Counted from the first letter of the stretch, positions 47,975-57,155 are shown. The stretch: DNA of 64,000 nt from Spirosoma validum (GCF_014699035.1 NZ_JACXAA010000020.1:1-64000); one strand, 5' to 3'. Notes: generated from the letters alone by a model not told the origin. A program made the numbers and translations.

Positions 47975-49942
47975 CTACGGCAATCGATACGCCACTACGT
48001 AATCGCCTGGCTTTGTTCCTAGTTTTCCGTGTCCGCCAGCGGCAATCACTACGTATTGCTGGCCGTTTACTTGATACGTCATGGGGGTAGCCTGACCTCC
48101 GGCGGGTAGTGGCACTTCCCACTGCAAACTTCCGTCCTGAGTCTTAAACGCCCGCAAATGTCCGTCCAGACTGGCGGCAACAAACACTAATCCGCCCGCT
48201 GTGGCAATAGCTCCCCCTAAATTTAGGGAACCCCATTGTTTGGCTTGCGGGTATTTTGTCACATCCATCATATAGCCTAAGGGTACCTCCCATGCCAATG
48301 ATCCTTTCTGAAGATTTATGGCTACCAATGTGCCCCAGGGCGGTGGCGTTTGCATTATCAGGCCCTGTTCATTTTTGGTAAACAAATAGCTTCGTTTCAC
48401 TACGTAGGGCGTTCCAGCCTGCATGCCGGTTTCGGCCCGGAGTAAATCCTGATCATATTTCACGGTTTCAGCCAGTTTCTCACGGGGTAGCAAGCGAATC
48501 ACGGCGGCCATCCGATTCACGTTTGTCAATAGCAAGCCTGACTGAGGATCGTAGCACATGCCGCCCCAGTGGATACCCCCCACATTCCCCGGCACCATGA
48601 GACTCCCCTGAAGCGAAGGGGGCGTAAAAAGTCCCTCATACCGAAGCCCATCGATGCGTTGCTCAGCAGCTGCTTTATCAGTAGGGGTCAATCCCCAGGC
48701 TTCTGGCTTTCGTAAACCCAAGGCGGGAAGTGTCGTTGGAATCGGTTGAGTAGGAAAAGCTTCTTCACCAGCAACCGTCGATTTAGGCACGGGCTGCTCT
48801 TCGACGGGCAGAAGCGGAACACCCGTTTCGCGATGCAGGATAAATATGTGGCCCATTTTGGTTCCGACCGCTACAGCCGGAATCGTTTTACCATTTTGCG
48901 TAAAGGGCAGCAACAAGGGCTGCGCGGCATTGTCGTAATCCCAGATGTCGTGGTGAACCGTCTGAAAATGCCAGACGACTTTCCCCGTCGAGGCTCGAAT
49001 GGCTACGATAGAGCTGGCGTACAGGTTCTTGCCCAATCGTTCGCCACCGTAATAATCCGGACTTGGACTGGTGGTGGGAACAAACACCAGATCTCGTTCG
49101 GCATCGGCGGAAATAATCGACCAGGCATTAGCCGCCCCCGTTTGCGTGGCATTTGGTCCTTTCCAGGTATCGAAACCCGCATCGCCTTTTGTGCGGGGAA
49201 TTGGATCCCAGCTCCAACGTAGCCCACCGGTCACGGCATCGTACGCTCGCACAACCCCTCGCTCATAATTGAAGCGGTTGTTATCGCCCATCGATGAGCC
49301 AACCACAATCGTATTGCCGATAACTGCGGGTGGCGACGTAACGCTGATGTTGCCAACGCCCTGCCGTAAATCAACACTACCCTCTTTCCCGAACGTAGCA
49401 ATGGGTTTACCCGTCAAGGCATCCAGCGCAACGAGTCGTCCGTCTAGTGTAGCTACGAAAATGCGTTTGTTTGCACGAGTCGTCGCGCTTTTATCGCCGG
49501 GCACAGGCCAGACCGAAACACCCCTTGACGTAATTTCAGATAAATCCTGGCGTAGATACACATCAGGGGTATACATCCATTTTTTCTGGCCGGTGGCGGC
49601 ATCAATGGCAAAAACCCGCGACGTCGGCGTACTGAAAAATAGCGTCCCATCGACCATGATCGGCGTAGCCTCGAAGGCAGCTTTTTCAGCAGCATCGGTC
49701 CCTTTGTACTGTTCCAGTTCGCCCGTTCGGAACGTCCAGGCTACCGTGAGCTGCTTTACATTAGCTGGATTTATTTGCGTTAACGGTGAAAACCGCATCC
49801 CGCCCGCATCGTTCCCATACGCAGGCCATTCCACAGTACTAGCTACTTGATTTTGCCCAACGACGGCAACAGACTGACTAAATATCAGGAGCGTAATACT
49901 CACCAGTTGACCTATGCAATTCGCCTTATTTATAAGTTTCAT
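47975..49942 (-). CDS. PQQ-dependent membrane/periplasmic dehydrogenase
   Basis: 655 residues with an export signal (QLVSITLLIFSQSVAVVGQ). Quinoprotein eight-bladed propeller. N-terminal AYGNDAGGMRFSPLTQINPANVKQLTVAWTFRTGE is typical of the glucose-dehydrogenase-like branch, and tryptophan-docking repeats include GQKKWMYTP, GGLRWSWDP, GKVVWHFQTVHHDIWDYD and GSLQWEVPLPAGG. The motif HHDIWDYDN carries likely PQQ and calcium contacts. No N-terminal membrane helices of the E. coli Gcd kind and no haem c motif, so electrons must go to a separate carrier. Substrate is probably a sugar or alcohol. No pqq synthesis genes are nearby. Confidence 0.88.
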   Translation of the reverse strand: MKLINKANCIGQLVSITLLIFSQSVAVVGQNQVASTVEWPAYGNDAGGMRFSPLTQINPANVKQLTVAWTFRTGELEQYKGTDAAEKAAFEATPIMVDGTLFFSTPTSRVFAIDAATGQKKWMYTPDVYLRQDLSEITSRGVSVWPVPGDKSATTRANKRIFVATLDGRLVALDALTGKPIATFGKEGSVDLRQGVGNISVTSPPAVIGNTIVVGSSMGDNNRFNYERGVVRAYDAVTGGLRWSWDPIPRTKGDAGFDTWKGPNATQTGAANAWSIISADAERDLVFVPTTSPSPDYYGGERLGKNLYASSIVAIRASTGKVVWHFQTVHHDIWDYDNAAQPLLLPFTQNGKTIPAVAVGTKMGHIFILHRETGVPLLPVEEQPVPKSTVAGEEAFPTQPIPTTLPALGLRKPEAWGLTPTDKAAAEQRIDGLRYEGLFTPPSLQGSLMVPGNVGGIHWGGMCYDPQSGLLLTNVNRMAAVIRLLPREKLAETVKYDQDLLRAETGMQAGTPYVVKRSYLFTKNEQGLIMQTPPPWGTLVAINLQKGSLAWEVPLGYMMDVTKYPQAKQWGSLNLGGAIATAGGLVFVAASLDGHLRAFKTQDGSLQWEVPLPAGGQATPMTYQVNGQQYVVIAAGGHGKLGTKPGDYVVAYRLP

Positions 49943-49956
49943 AAAAAACGGATTAT

Positions 49957-50024
49957 AACCACAGAGACACAGAGAACACGGATTATAGAAGCGTCAAATC
50001 CTTGTATACTTTGTGGCTCTGTGG
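49957..50024. repeat. ACCACAGAG-type inverted repeat
   Basis: ACCACAGAGACACAGAG at 49957-49973 pairs with TTTGTGGCTCTGTGGT at 50009-50024. A direct ACGGATTATA occurs at 49947 and 49977. A degenerate copy is at 18825-18841. Confidence 0.6.
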
Positions 50025-50036
50025 TCAAAGATGAGT

Positions 50037-51272
50037 TTATACCTTTAAGCCAAACAAAATCCGTGATAGCTTGAACGGTCGTATCACTAGTAAATAAACA
50101 GCTGTACAGACGGCAAATGACGAAAGACTTATGACCAGAAAACCGTCGTAAACGCCCAGGCTGGTCCGTGTTAGCACGTAGTAGCCGATCAGTATAATGG
50201 CGGTTTGGTGCAAGATGTAGAACGGGTAAACTGCTTCGTTCAGATAAGGCAATAGGCGGTGATTTTTGTTAAGGTATCGATACCCATACGCAACGGTTGC
50301 CAACACCGAAAACCACGTAACACCGAGACCGTTGAAGCTAAAAAGTGTAATCAATAACCTCGAATTATCATAAGTCTCAGCACTAACAAAAACCCGGAAA
50401 CTGTATAGAATAGCGGTGCAGATCAGCGTAGCTACCAGGAAATAATGCCGCTGATCCGTAATCGTTTGCCAGAAATCACGTCGACTGATCAGAACATACC
50501 CTAACCAGAACAAGATCAGGTTTTTCGTAAAATAAGCCCAGTCATTGACTAATGCATGCGTTTCGTTCGGAAAGAACCCGCCCAGCACTATGTCGTTAAG
50601 GAGCAAGAAACCAACCAGCCACAAAGCCCCACCAGGTCGGGCAATCAGCCGCCCGATTCGATCGACGAAGCGTTGACCCGTATTACTTTTTAGCCAGCGG
50701 AATATAGGGATGCTAATGAGTGAATACAGAAACAAATACGCAACAAACCACAAATGGTGCCAGCTAAACGCTCCACCTTTGCCCCCATCCTGATACGGTT
50801 GAAAGGTAAAAACTTCCGGGTAAAAGTCGGTATAACTACCTGTAAATCTGCCACGAAATAGCCATTCCGCATAAATCTGGGGCGGCACGATAATAAACAT
50901 ACCAAACACAAGCGGCACAAACAAACGCCGGACGCGTTCGCTTGCATATGAACCGAGCGAGCACTTACGTAACGCGAAAAACGTACCAGCGCCGGAGATG
51001 AAAAACAAAAGTGGCATTCGCCAGCGGTGCAGCCATACCATAACCTCCTGCATCGACTGGCTGTGTTCGGCGCTTTTGATGTGAAAATCCCACGAGACGT
51101 AGATCATGCCGGTATGGTAAAACACCAGCGTTATGATGGCAATGACACGGAGCCAGTCGAGGTCGTATCGTCGAGCGCCTTGGGCAAAGGGCAGAGGGTT
51201 CGGGGCTGTGGGTAAGGGGTTGATGGCAAACGGTTTGGTCTGGGAGATGTCAACTCGTGTTTGGGCTTCCAT
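50037..51272 (-). CDS. Acyltransferase family 3 membrane protein
   Basis: 411 residues with ten or so membrane segments. The acyltransferase-3 opening motif is RRYDLDWLRVIAIITLVFYHTGMIYVSW, followed by WRMPLLFFISGAGTFFALRKCS and later LNEAVYPFYILHQTAIILIGYYV. Members O-acylate glycans or lipids at the inner membrane; the substrate here is unknown. The first 35 residues are unusual: codons for about 14 to 32 (NPLPTAPNPLPFAQG) derive from a CCCCTAACCCC/CTCTGCCC-type repeat found at 54585-54645. A membrane-bound AraC regulator lies just upstream and may control it. Confidence 0.88.
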   Translation of the reverse strand: MEAQTRVDISQTKPFAINPLPTAPNPLPFAQGARRYDLDWLRVIAIITLVFYHTGMIYVSWDFHIKSAEHSQSMQEVMVWLHRWRMPLLFFISGAGTFFALRKCSLGSYASERVRRLFVPLVFGMFIIVPPQIYAEWLFRGRFTGSYTDFYPEVFTFQPYQDGGKGGAFSWHHLWFVAYLFLYSLISIPIFRWLKSNTGQRFVDRIGRLIARPGGALWLVGFLLLNDIVLGGFFPNETHALVNDWAYFTKNLILFWLGYVLISRRDFWQTITDQRHYFLVATLICTAILYSFRVFVSAETYDNSRLLITLFSFNGLGVTWFSVLATVAYGYRYLNKNHRLLPYLNEAVYPFYILHQTAIILIGYYVLTRTSLGVYDGFLVISLSSFAVCTAVYLLVIRPFKLSRILFGLKV

Positions 51273-51401
51273 GAGCTTTTTGTTGGTTTCGTACCCAAAA
51301 TTGGCTTTTCACCATCCGAAACGCCCTATCTTCCGATAAACACGAAGTTCGCGCCGACCGGCAAGAACTCAATTTATCAACAAACCCTATGCCCCTACGC
51401 A

Positions 51402-52619
51402 TCATGCCCCCTGTCCAAGGCTTTTTGCCCGATACTGGGCGGGCGTTTGATCAGTCAATCGTTTAAACGTAGTATGAAACGCTGACGTTGAGTTATAGCC
51501 GACTCGCTCCGAAATTTCTTCGATTTTAAGGTGTGCCGTGGTGGGGTCGTTCAAGAGTAACTTCGCTTCCGCAATACGATACGTCGCCAGCCAATCGAAG
51601 AAGCTTTGTCCCAACCGGTCGTTGAGCAATTGCGAAAGATGATGCGGAGACGTATTGAGTCGGCTGGCTAGTTTTGGCAGGGAGAGATCACTTTCCAGGT
51701 AAGGTTTTTCCGTCTGGAGTAGCTGAGCCAGCTTCGCCAATACGGCGTCTTCCAGCTCTTCCGACAGCGCCGATTTTTCGTATTTCTTCTTTGGTTCGGG
51801 CGATCGTTCGTCCGTTGGTTCAGCTAGAGGCTGTTCGTCTTTAAAAAACGTTGAGCCACGCATGACCAGATAACTGGTTATATAAATAATTCCGGTTACG
51901 TAACAGGCCAGAATATAATCGCCCAGATCTTCATAATACTGGGGTTTGATTAAACTGATAACGATTGGAAAGGATACGTTCAGAAGCGTCAGATTACGCA
52001 GTTGCCCCAGTTGAATAGATGACTTCCCAGAAAACCGATCCCCCGATTGACGATACGCTTTCCAGACAACCAGACATGCCCAAACGCCATAAATCAGGCA
52101 ACTCAACAAGGTTATTTCGGTAACGTAATCGCGCAGATGCGTAAAGTCCGTTGGGATGTAATCCATTGAACGGACATAAGCTAGCTCCGGGTGATAAGCA
52201 TGGATATACGAATTGTATTTGAATTCAATCGGCTGATAAAACCAGGTTACTGAATTAGCCGCCCAGACGCCAAAGGGAATCAGATGCCAGCCCCAACCCC
52301 GGGGCAGTCGGTGATGAATCCGGGCAAAGACAAAGAAAAAATAGAGCGGTCCTACCAGGAAATTAAAAGGCTCAGAAAAATCGATCAGCCACAGAACGCG
52401 AAACATGTAGTTCGTGTAGCAGAGAAAAATCTCGGTTATAATGGCTGCCAGGGCCAGCATAAATAGCCCCAGACAGCGGTTCGCTACGTTGCCTCCCCGA
52501 TCGCCTGTCTGGCCGGATGGAGTCAGGAAAAAGACGCCCAGAAATAGACCCTGTGCGATACCCAGCAAAATGGCCAGCGCTGATACGTTCAGGTGAATGG
52601 GGAGTGTTTGCATCGACAC
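51402..52619 (-). CDS. AraC-family regulator with seven-helix membrane sensor
   Basis: 405 residues. The N-terminal 270 residues hold about seven hydrophobic helices (LAILLGIAQGLFLGVFFL, CLGLFMLALAAIITEIFLCY, LVGPLYFFFVFARI and others). A charged linker follows, then a C-terminal AraC DNA-binding domain of two helix-turn-helix units: LPKLASRLNTSPHHLSQLLNDRLGQSFFDWLATYRIAEAKLLL and IEEISERVGYNSTSAFHTTFKRLTDQTPAQYR. This sensor-regulator type is common in Bacteroidota; signals are mostly unknown. Its stop is 130 bp from the start of the acyltransferase gene on the same strand, suggesting a regulatory pair. Confidence 0.9.
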   Translation of the reverse strand: MSMQTLPIHLNVSALAILLGIAQGLFLGVFFLTPSGQTGDRGGNVANRCLGLFMLALAAIITEIFLCYTNYMFRVLWLIDFSEPFNFLVGPLYFFFVFARIHHRLPRGWGWHLIPFGVWAANSVTWFYQPIEFKYNSYIHAYHPELAYVRSMDYIPTDFTHLRDYVTEITLLSCLIYGVWACLVVWKAYRQSGDRFSGKSSIQLGQLRNLTLLNVSFPIVISLIKPQYYEDLGDYILACYVTGIIYITSYLVMRGSTFFKDEQPLAEPTDERSPEPKKKYEKSALSEELEDAVLAKLAQLLQTEKPYLESDLSLPKLASRLNTSPHHLSQLLNDRLGQSFFDWLATYRIAEAKLLLNDPTTAHLKIEEISERVGYNSTSAFHTTFKRLTDQTPAQYRAKSLGQGA

Positions 52620-52647
52620 ATCGTTACGTAGCGAAAGATAAAAAAAA

Positions 52648-52677
52648 GACCTATAAGGTTTTAAAAACCTTATAGGT
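52648..52677 (-). terminator. Terminator after sppA
   Basis: Perfect 15-bp arms GACCTATAAGGTTTT and complement, 52648-52662 and 52663-52677, followed on the minus strand by a T-rich run (complement of the A run before 52648). Confidence 0.8.
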
Positions 52678-52702
52678 CCGGACTACTGGCAAACCTACTT
52701 TT

Positions 52703-54466
52703 TTATCGAATCTCTAACTCGAAGGGCATCCGCATCTGAATTCCTTCCATCGTTTTGAGTTTTTTCATATACTTTACATACGGGGCCAGCTCACCAAGCT
52801 GGGCCTGAATTCGGCTCTCTTCATCGCCACCGAATGAACTCATTATCTGCTCAAAGAAGGGCTTTTTTCGGGGTTGGTATTTTAACTTATAATCGCCGTC
52901 TTTGAGTTTAGCTGACTGAGCGGCTAGTTTAACGGCATCATCCAACCCACCGAGTTGATCGACCAGACCAAGCGCTTTTCCCTGAATTCCTGTCCAGACG
53001 CGGCCGCCCGCAATGGCCCGAATGCTATCCACAGGGAGCTTACGACCAGCAGCGGCTTTGCTGGTAAAATCAGCATAGATACGTTCCGTCGAGCGTTGCA
53101 TGGTCTGCTTCTGGAACGGTGTCATCTCGTGCGTAGCGGCCGGAAAATCCGCGTTCTCGTTGGTTTTTACCCGATCGAACGTAACGCCGAGCTTGTCTTT
53201 TAGAAACGTTTCCGTGTTGAATAACAGCGCGAATACGCCAATCGAACCGGTAATTGTGTTTGGTTCCGCAACAATCTTGTTACAACCCATCAGCATATAA
53301 TACCCACCGGATGCCGCATAGTCAGACATTGATCCGATAACGGGTTTCGCTTTTCGGGCCAACTCGACTTCACGGTACATTATGTCCGACGCTAGTGCGC
53401 TGCCGCCACCCGAGTTGACACGTAGCACGATGGCTTTCACTTTATCATCTAATCTCGCTTTTCGTAATTCCTCAACAATGGTTTCGGAACCGATGCTGTT
53501 GTCGCCGTTCTTACCAGTATGGATATCCCCCGTAGCCACGATCACCGCTATGCGATTTGAACCGCTTCCTTCGGCATCATCTTTTTCCGACTGCTCGTAT
53601 TTACTCAGCGATACGTAGTTGATTTTCTTTTTTTCGGCAACGCCCAATTGCTTCCGAATAACGCTTTCCAGTTCATCCTGATAGCCAACGTTGGTAATCA
53701 GTTTCGTACGTAGCGCATCTTCGGGTTTCTGAATGGTTAGCTTGTCGGCGTACTGTTTGAGCGAATCGACCCGCAGGTTTCGGCTCTGCGCCACCCGAAC
53801 CAGCATATGGTCGTTGATCGAGTTCAGAAAGGAGGTCACCTGAAGTTTGTTGGGTTCGCTCATGTTTTCGCGAATGAACGGCTCAATGGCGCTTTTAAAC
53901 TCCCCTACCCGGAAAATTTCAGGTTTTACCCCCAGTTTATCGAGCGTTCCTTTAAAGAACGACAGTTCTGCATTCAGGCCGTTCCACTCAAGATCACCGG
54001 CGGGGTTGAGGTAGATTTTATCGGCTACTGACGCCAGGTAATACCCCTTTTCACTCATCGACTCGGAATAGACGTAAACGAATTTCTTCGATTGTTTAAA
54101 GTCGATCAGTGCATTGCGGATTTCTTCGAGCGAGGCCCAGCCGGCGGTCGGCGATTCGGTTTGAAGATATATGCCTTTGATATTATCGTCCTCTTTAGCG
54201 TTTTTGAGCGATTGTTTCAGTTCAATTAATCCAATAGCATCCCCGGATGATCGAACCGGACCAAAGTCACTAAATGGATTTTCACTGCTCCGCTCTTCAA
54301 TAGGTTTATCTAAATCAAGCTTCAATACGGAGTTGGCACTAACGGTCGTCTTGCTGTCCGACGAGGAAAACGCAGCACCTATGCCTAACAGTAATAAAAA
54401 GCCAACGAACGAGAAAAGCATTAGCCCGACAATGGTAGCCAATACGTACTTAAGAAACTGTCGCAT
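52703..54466 (-). CDS. sppA: Signal peptide peptidase SppA, 67K type
   Basis: 587 residues, the double-domain length of E. coli SppA. An N-terminal membrane anchor (YVLATIVGLMLFSFVGFLLLLGIGA) is followed by two ClpP/crotonase-like folds. The catalytic Lys is expected in the first half near YSESMSEKGYYLASVADKIYLNP, the Ser in the second half in IGSMSDYAASGGYYMLMGCNKIVAEP. Other conserved parts are IVLRVNSGGGSALASDIMYREVELA, TGSIGVFALLF, GRVWTGIQGKALGLVDQLGGLDDAVKLAA. Cleaves remnant signal peptides in the inner membrane. A -7 element lies at 54509-54516. Confidence 0.94.
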   Translation of the reverse strand: MRQFLKYVLATIVGLMLFSFVGFLLLLGIGAAFSSSDSKTTVSANSVLKLDLDKPIEERSSENPFSDFGPVRSSGDAIGLIELKQSLKNAKEDDNIKGIYLQTESPTAGWASLEEIRNALIDFKQSKKFVYVYSESMSEKGYYLASVADKIYLNPAGDLEWNGLNAELSFFKGTLDKLGVKPEIFRVGEFKSAIEPFIRENMSEPNKLQVTSFLNSINDHMLVRVAQSRNLRVDSLKQYADKLTIQKPEDALRTKLITNVGYQDELESVIRKQLGVAEKKKINYVSLSKYEQSEKDDAEGSGSNRIAVIVATGDIHTGKNGDNSIGSETIVEELRKARLDDKVKAIVLRVNSGGGSALASDIMYREVELARKAKPVIGSMSDYAASGGYYMLMGCNKIVAEPNTITGSIGVFALLFNTETFLKDKLGVTFDRVKTNENADFPAATHEMTPFQKQTMQRSTERIYADFTSKAAAGRKLPVDSIRAIAGGRVWTGIQGKALGLVDQLGGLDDAVKLAAQSAKLKDGDYKLKYQPRKKPFFEQIMSSFGGDEESRIQAQLGELAPYVKYMKKLKTMEGIQMRMPFELEIR

Positions 54467-54508
54467 GAATCAGATTAAGTAAAAGACCTTTCTTTAACAG
54501 GTCCTATA

Positions 54509-54516
54509 CAAATATA
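54509..54516 (-). promoter_or_regulatory. Candidate -7 element for sppA
   Basis: The minus strand reads TATATTTG, an exact TAnnTTTG match 42 bp before the sppA ATG. It overlaps the outer edge of the hairpin at 54513-54542. No TTG at -33. Confidence 0.45.
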
Positions 54517-54542
54517 ACCCGGAAGTAAGTTTCCGGGTTATA
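54513..54542 (-). terminator. Hairpin between sppA and ppa
   Basis: 12-bp perfect arms TATAACCCGGAA and TTCCGGGTTATA with a 6-nt loop. It is downstream of ppa on the minus strand, with the larger inverted repeat at 54585-54645 between. Confidence 0.65.
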
Positions 54543-54584
54543 AAAGTGTTAAGTGCGTAAAAATAACGGACGAATGGCAAAAGG

Positions 54585-54645
54585 GCATGGGGTTAGGGGC
54601 AGAGGTAAAGCTCGATTGATTAGCCCTCTGCCCCTAACCCCATGC
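54585..54645. repeat. 20-bp perfect inverted repeat of CCCCTAACCCC type
   Basis: Arms 54585-54604 (GCATGGGGTTAGGGGCAGAG) and 54626-54645, loop 21 nt, just past the ppa stop. Related purine-rich text lies inside the acyltransferase gene at 51180-51226. Confidence 0.75.
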
Positions 54646-54649
54646 TAAA

Positions 54650-55252
54650 CTACATCAGCTTATAATCGTTGATTGAGGCCTGAATCACTTCCCACGCTTC
54701 GGCTTGTCCATAAATGCTGGCCAACTCCATTATGGCGGGTTCTTCAGGCAATGTTTTGTAAGTCAGGAAATAGTGGCGTAACCGCTTCACAACGGCTTCG
54801 GGCAGTTGACCAAGCTCCGTAAACTGACCATACATAGCATCGCCCTTCAAAACGGCGATGATTTTATCATCGGCTTCACCCTTGTCGATAAGCCGAAATC
54901 CTCCAATAGGAATGGCCTGCAAAATAATATCGCCATGGGTGATATCACGCTCGGTCAATACGCAAATATCGAGTGGGTCACCATCCCCTTTCTCAATCGT
55001 CTTTCCCGCTTTCTCCGTAGCCAGCCGGGCAATTCCTTCACCACAATACGTTTGCGGTACAAAGCCGTAGAGAGCCGGTAATACGTTGGAGTATTGTTGA
55101 GGGCGGTCAATTTTCAGATAGCCCGTCGTTTTATCGATTTCGTACTTCATTGTATCGGTCGGTACAATCTCAATAAAGGCCGTCACTTGCTGTGGGGCTA
55201 AATTTCCGATCGGAATACCATGCCAGGGATGTGCTTTAAAATTACTCTTCAT
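54650..55252 (-). CDS. ppa: Inorganic pyrophosphatase
   Basis: 200 residues, family I soluble PPase. Active-site motifs: FIEIVPTDTMKYEIDKTTGYLKIDRPQQYSN, EKGDGDPLDICVLTERDI with the metal-binding Asp cluster (DGDPLD), IPIGGFRLIDKGEADDKIIAV, and HYFLTYKTLP with the conserved Tyr and Lys. It hydrolyses pyrophosphate, pulling biosynthetic reactions forward in the cytoplasm. Transcribed on the same strand as the downstream sppA but separated by two hairpins. A possible -7 element (TAGGTTTG) lies at 55301-55308. Confidence 0.95.
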   Translation of the reverse strand: MKSNFKAHPWHGIPIGNLAPQQVTAFIEIVPTDTMKYEIDKTTGYLKIDRPQQYSNVLPALYGFVPQTYCGEGIARLATEKAGKTIEKGDGDPLDICVLTERDITHGDIILQAIPIGGFRLIDKGEADDKIIAVLKGDAMYGQFTELGQLPEAVVKRLRHYFLTYKTLPEEPAIMELASIYGQAEAWEVIQASINDYKLM

Positions 55253-55305
55253 TCGATTTTATGTAACTGGTTGTATTAATTGATTTTGATTATTACACTG
55301 CAAAC

Positions 55306-56316
55306 CTAGGCAACTGGTTGTTCAGTCGGTATTTTTTTCTCAGAAAATCCTACTTTTTCGGCGACAAGGTGATCACCGGAACGATTCAGATTCTGCCGTA
55401 CGAGCATTTCGCCCAGGAAACCAGCTAAAAATAACTGGACGCCAAGAATAATAGCGACTAACCCAAAGAAGAACAACGGGTTATCCGTTACGTTACGAAA
55501 TTTAACACCCCGAGAAATATTAATTAATTTTTCGGCAATAAGCCAGATGGCCAACACGGATCCAATAAAGAACGACAACGTACCGAACGTACCAAAAAAG
55601 TGCATGGGCCGCTTGCTGAACCGGTGAACGAAGCCAATAACCAGTACGTCCAGAAATCCGTTGACGAACCGTTCCAGACCAAATTTCGTCGTACCGTATT
55701 TGCGGGCCCGATGCTGCACTACCTTCTCGCCAATTCGGCGAAACCCATTCCAGTTGGCCACAATCGGCAGATTCCGGTGCATATCGCCGTAGAGCGAAGG
55801 CGCAATGACTTTCACGACTTTCTGCCGATAAGCTTTCAGACCGCAGTTAAAATCGTGCAGTTGTACGCCCGAAATCCAGCGCGAAACGGCATTAAAGAGT
55901 TTAGTCGGCAGGGTTTTCGTGATTGGATCGTAGCGCTTCTGCTTCCAGCCTGATACCAGATCGTAATGGTCCTGCGTAATCATGCGGTACAGCTCCGGAA
56001 TTTCGTCGGGGCTATCCTGTAAATCAGCGTCCATCGTAATCACAACTTGCCCGCGAACGGCTTGAAAACCAGACTGCAACGCCATTGTTTTGCCATAATT
56101 CCGGTTAAACCGAATTCCGCGTACGTTCGGATTCACTACTGCCAGTCGTTCAACAACGGCCCACGACTCATCCGTGCTTCCGTCATCGACAAACAGAATT
56201 TCGTAGGTAAACTGGTGTTCCGTCACGACCCGCACAATCCAGTCGTGCAGCTCGGGAAGTGACTCTTCTTCGTTATAAAGCGGAATCAGAATGGTCAGTT
56301 GAGGTGATTCGGTCAT
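55306..56316 (-). CDS. GT2 family polyprenyl-phosphate glycosyltransferase
   Basis: 336 residues. The GT-A domain opens LTILIPLYNEEESLPELHDWIVRVV, then FVDDGSTDESW, VRGIRFNRNYGKTMALQSGFQAVRGQVVITMDADLQDSPDEIPEL with DAD as the metal site, and DFNCGLKAYRQKVVK. Two C-terminal membrane helices follow (FGTFGTLSFFIGSVLAIWLIA, PLFFFGLVAIILGVQLFLAGFLGEMLVRQ). This is the DPM1/GtrB/ArnC layout, moving a sugar from a nucleotide donor to undecaprenyl phosphate. Sugar identity unknown. Ends in a Lys-rich tail. Precedes ppa by 53 bp on the same strand. Confidence 0.9.
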   Translation of the reverse strand: MTESPQLTILIPLYNEEESLPELHDWIVRVVTEHQFTYEILFVDDGSTDESWAVVERLAVVNPNVRGIRFNRNYGKTMALQSGFQAVRGQVVITMDADLQDSPDEIPELYRMITQDHYDLVSGWKQKRYDPITKTLPTKLFNAVSRWISGVQLHDFNCGLKAYRQKVVKVIAPSLYGDMHRNLPIVANWNGFRRIGEKVVQHRARKYGTTKFGLERFVNGFLDVLVIGFVHRFSKRPMHFFGTFGTLSFFIGSVLAIWLIAEKLINISRGVKFRNVTDNPLFFFGLVAIILGVQLFLAGFLGEMLVRQNLNRSGDHLVAEKVGFSEKKIPTEQPVA

Positions 56317-56403
56317 GTACTGATTGATGCTAGTCAGTTTAAGACGTATTTATAACGTTATCCGGATAGCATTAATTCTCCTGGTGTAAAGGTCGCAAGA
56401 GAA

Positions 56404-57120
56404 TTAGAAAATCAGGTAAAAATCGCGAAGCAATGCTCGAAATTCTCCTGTAAACGTCTGACCATTATGTTCATAAACAGCCAACGATTGCTCAGTAATC
56501 GACTCCTTATCGAACGAAAACCCCGTTACGAACCGAAACGCAGGCTTTTGCGTGTGATGCCGCAGCAAAAGACGTTGAAACGGAAACAACCCGTTTTCGC
56601 CAGCCAATTTGGTAAGCTTCTCCGTTTCGTAAGGTGGCAATAATACCCACCACTGCCCCGTCGGTTTCATTAACCGGACGACAGCCGCAATCAACTCGTC
56701 AAACGAAAGCTCATCCGTATGCAGGGCGCGATTCACGGCCGCATCGGGCGAACGCAGGTGGTTTGTGTAGAAAGGTGGGTTTGTCAGAATCCGGTCATAC
56801 GTAGCGGCACTGACAAAATCCTGAATCCGGGTATGCACTACGTTGATTCTGGCCGCAAATGGGCTAGCCGTTACGTTCTCAGTAGCCTGCGCAAACGCAG
56901 AGTCATCCACTTCAACGGCGTCAATAATTGCCAGTGGGTTACGTTGTGCGGCCATAAGCGCTAGTAAACCCGTTCCAGTGCCAATGTCGAGAATACGCGC
57001 CGTTCGCGCCTTCGCATCGACGTCCGTTACGTTCGCATATGCTCCCAGCACACACGCATCCGTACAGACCTTCATGGCCGTGCGGTCCTGCTGAATAGTG
57101 AATTGTTTGAAGCGGAACAT
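56404..57120 (-). CDS. trmN6: tRNA1(Val) (adenine-37-N6)-methyltransferase family
   Basis: 238 residues. SAM-dependent Rossmann methyltransferase with MFRFKQFTIQQDRTAMKVCTDACVLGAYA at the start, SAM-binding RILDIGTGTGLLALMAAQR, acidic loop IDAVEVDDSAF, and catalytic RILTNPPFYTNHL (NPPF, the N6-adenine motif). This matches the YfiC/TrmN6 group, which methylates A37 of tRNA-Val. Motif content strongly favours this over generic N6-MTases, but tRNA specificity is by analogy. Confidence 0.9.
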   Translation of the reverse strand: MFRFKQFTIQQDRTAMKVCTDACVLGAYANVTDVDAKARTARILDIGTGTGLLALMAAQRNPLAIIDAVEVDDSAFAQATENVTASPFAARINVVHTRIQDFVSAATYDRILTNPPFYTNHLRSPDAAVNRALHTDELSFDELIAAVVRLMKPTGQWWVLLPPYETEKLTKLAGENGLFPFQRLLLRHHTQKPAFRFVTGFSFDKESITEQSLAVYEHNGQTFTGEFRALLRDFYLIF

Positions 57121-57155
57121 GAATCGGGATTTAGTAGCCTGGCTGGACTACAACG

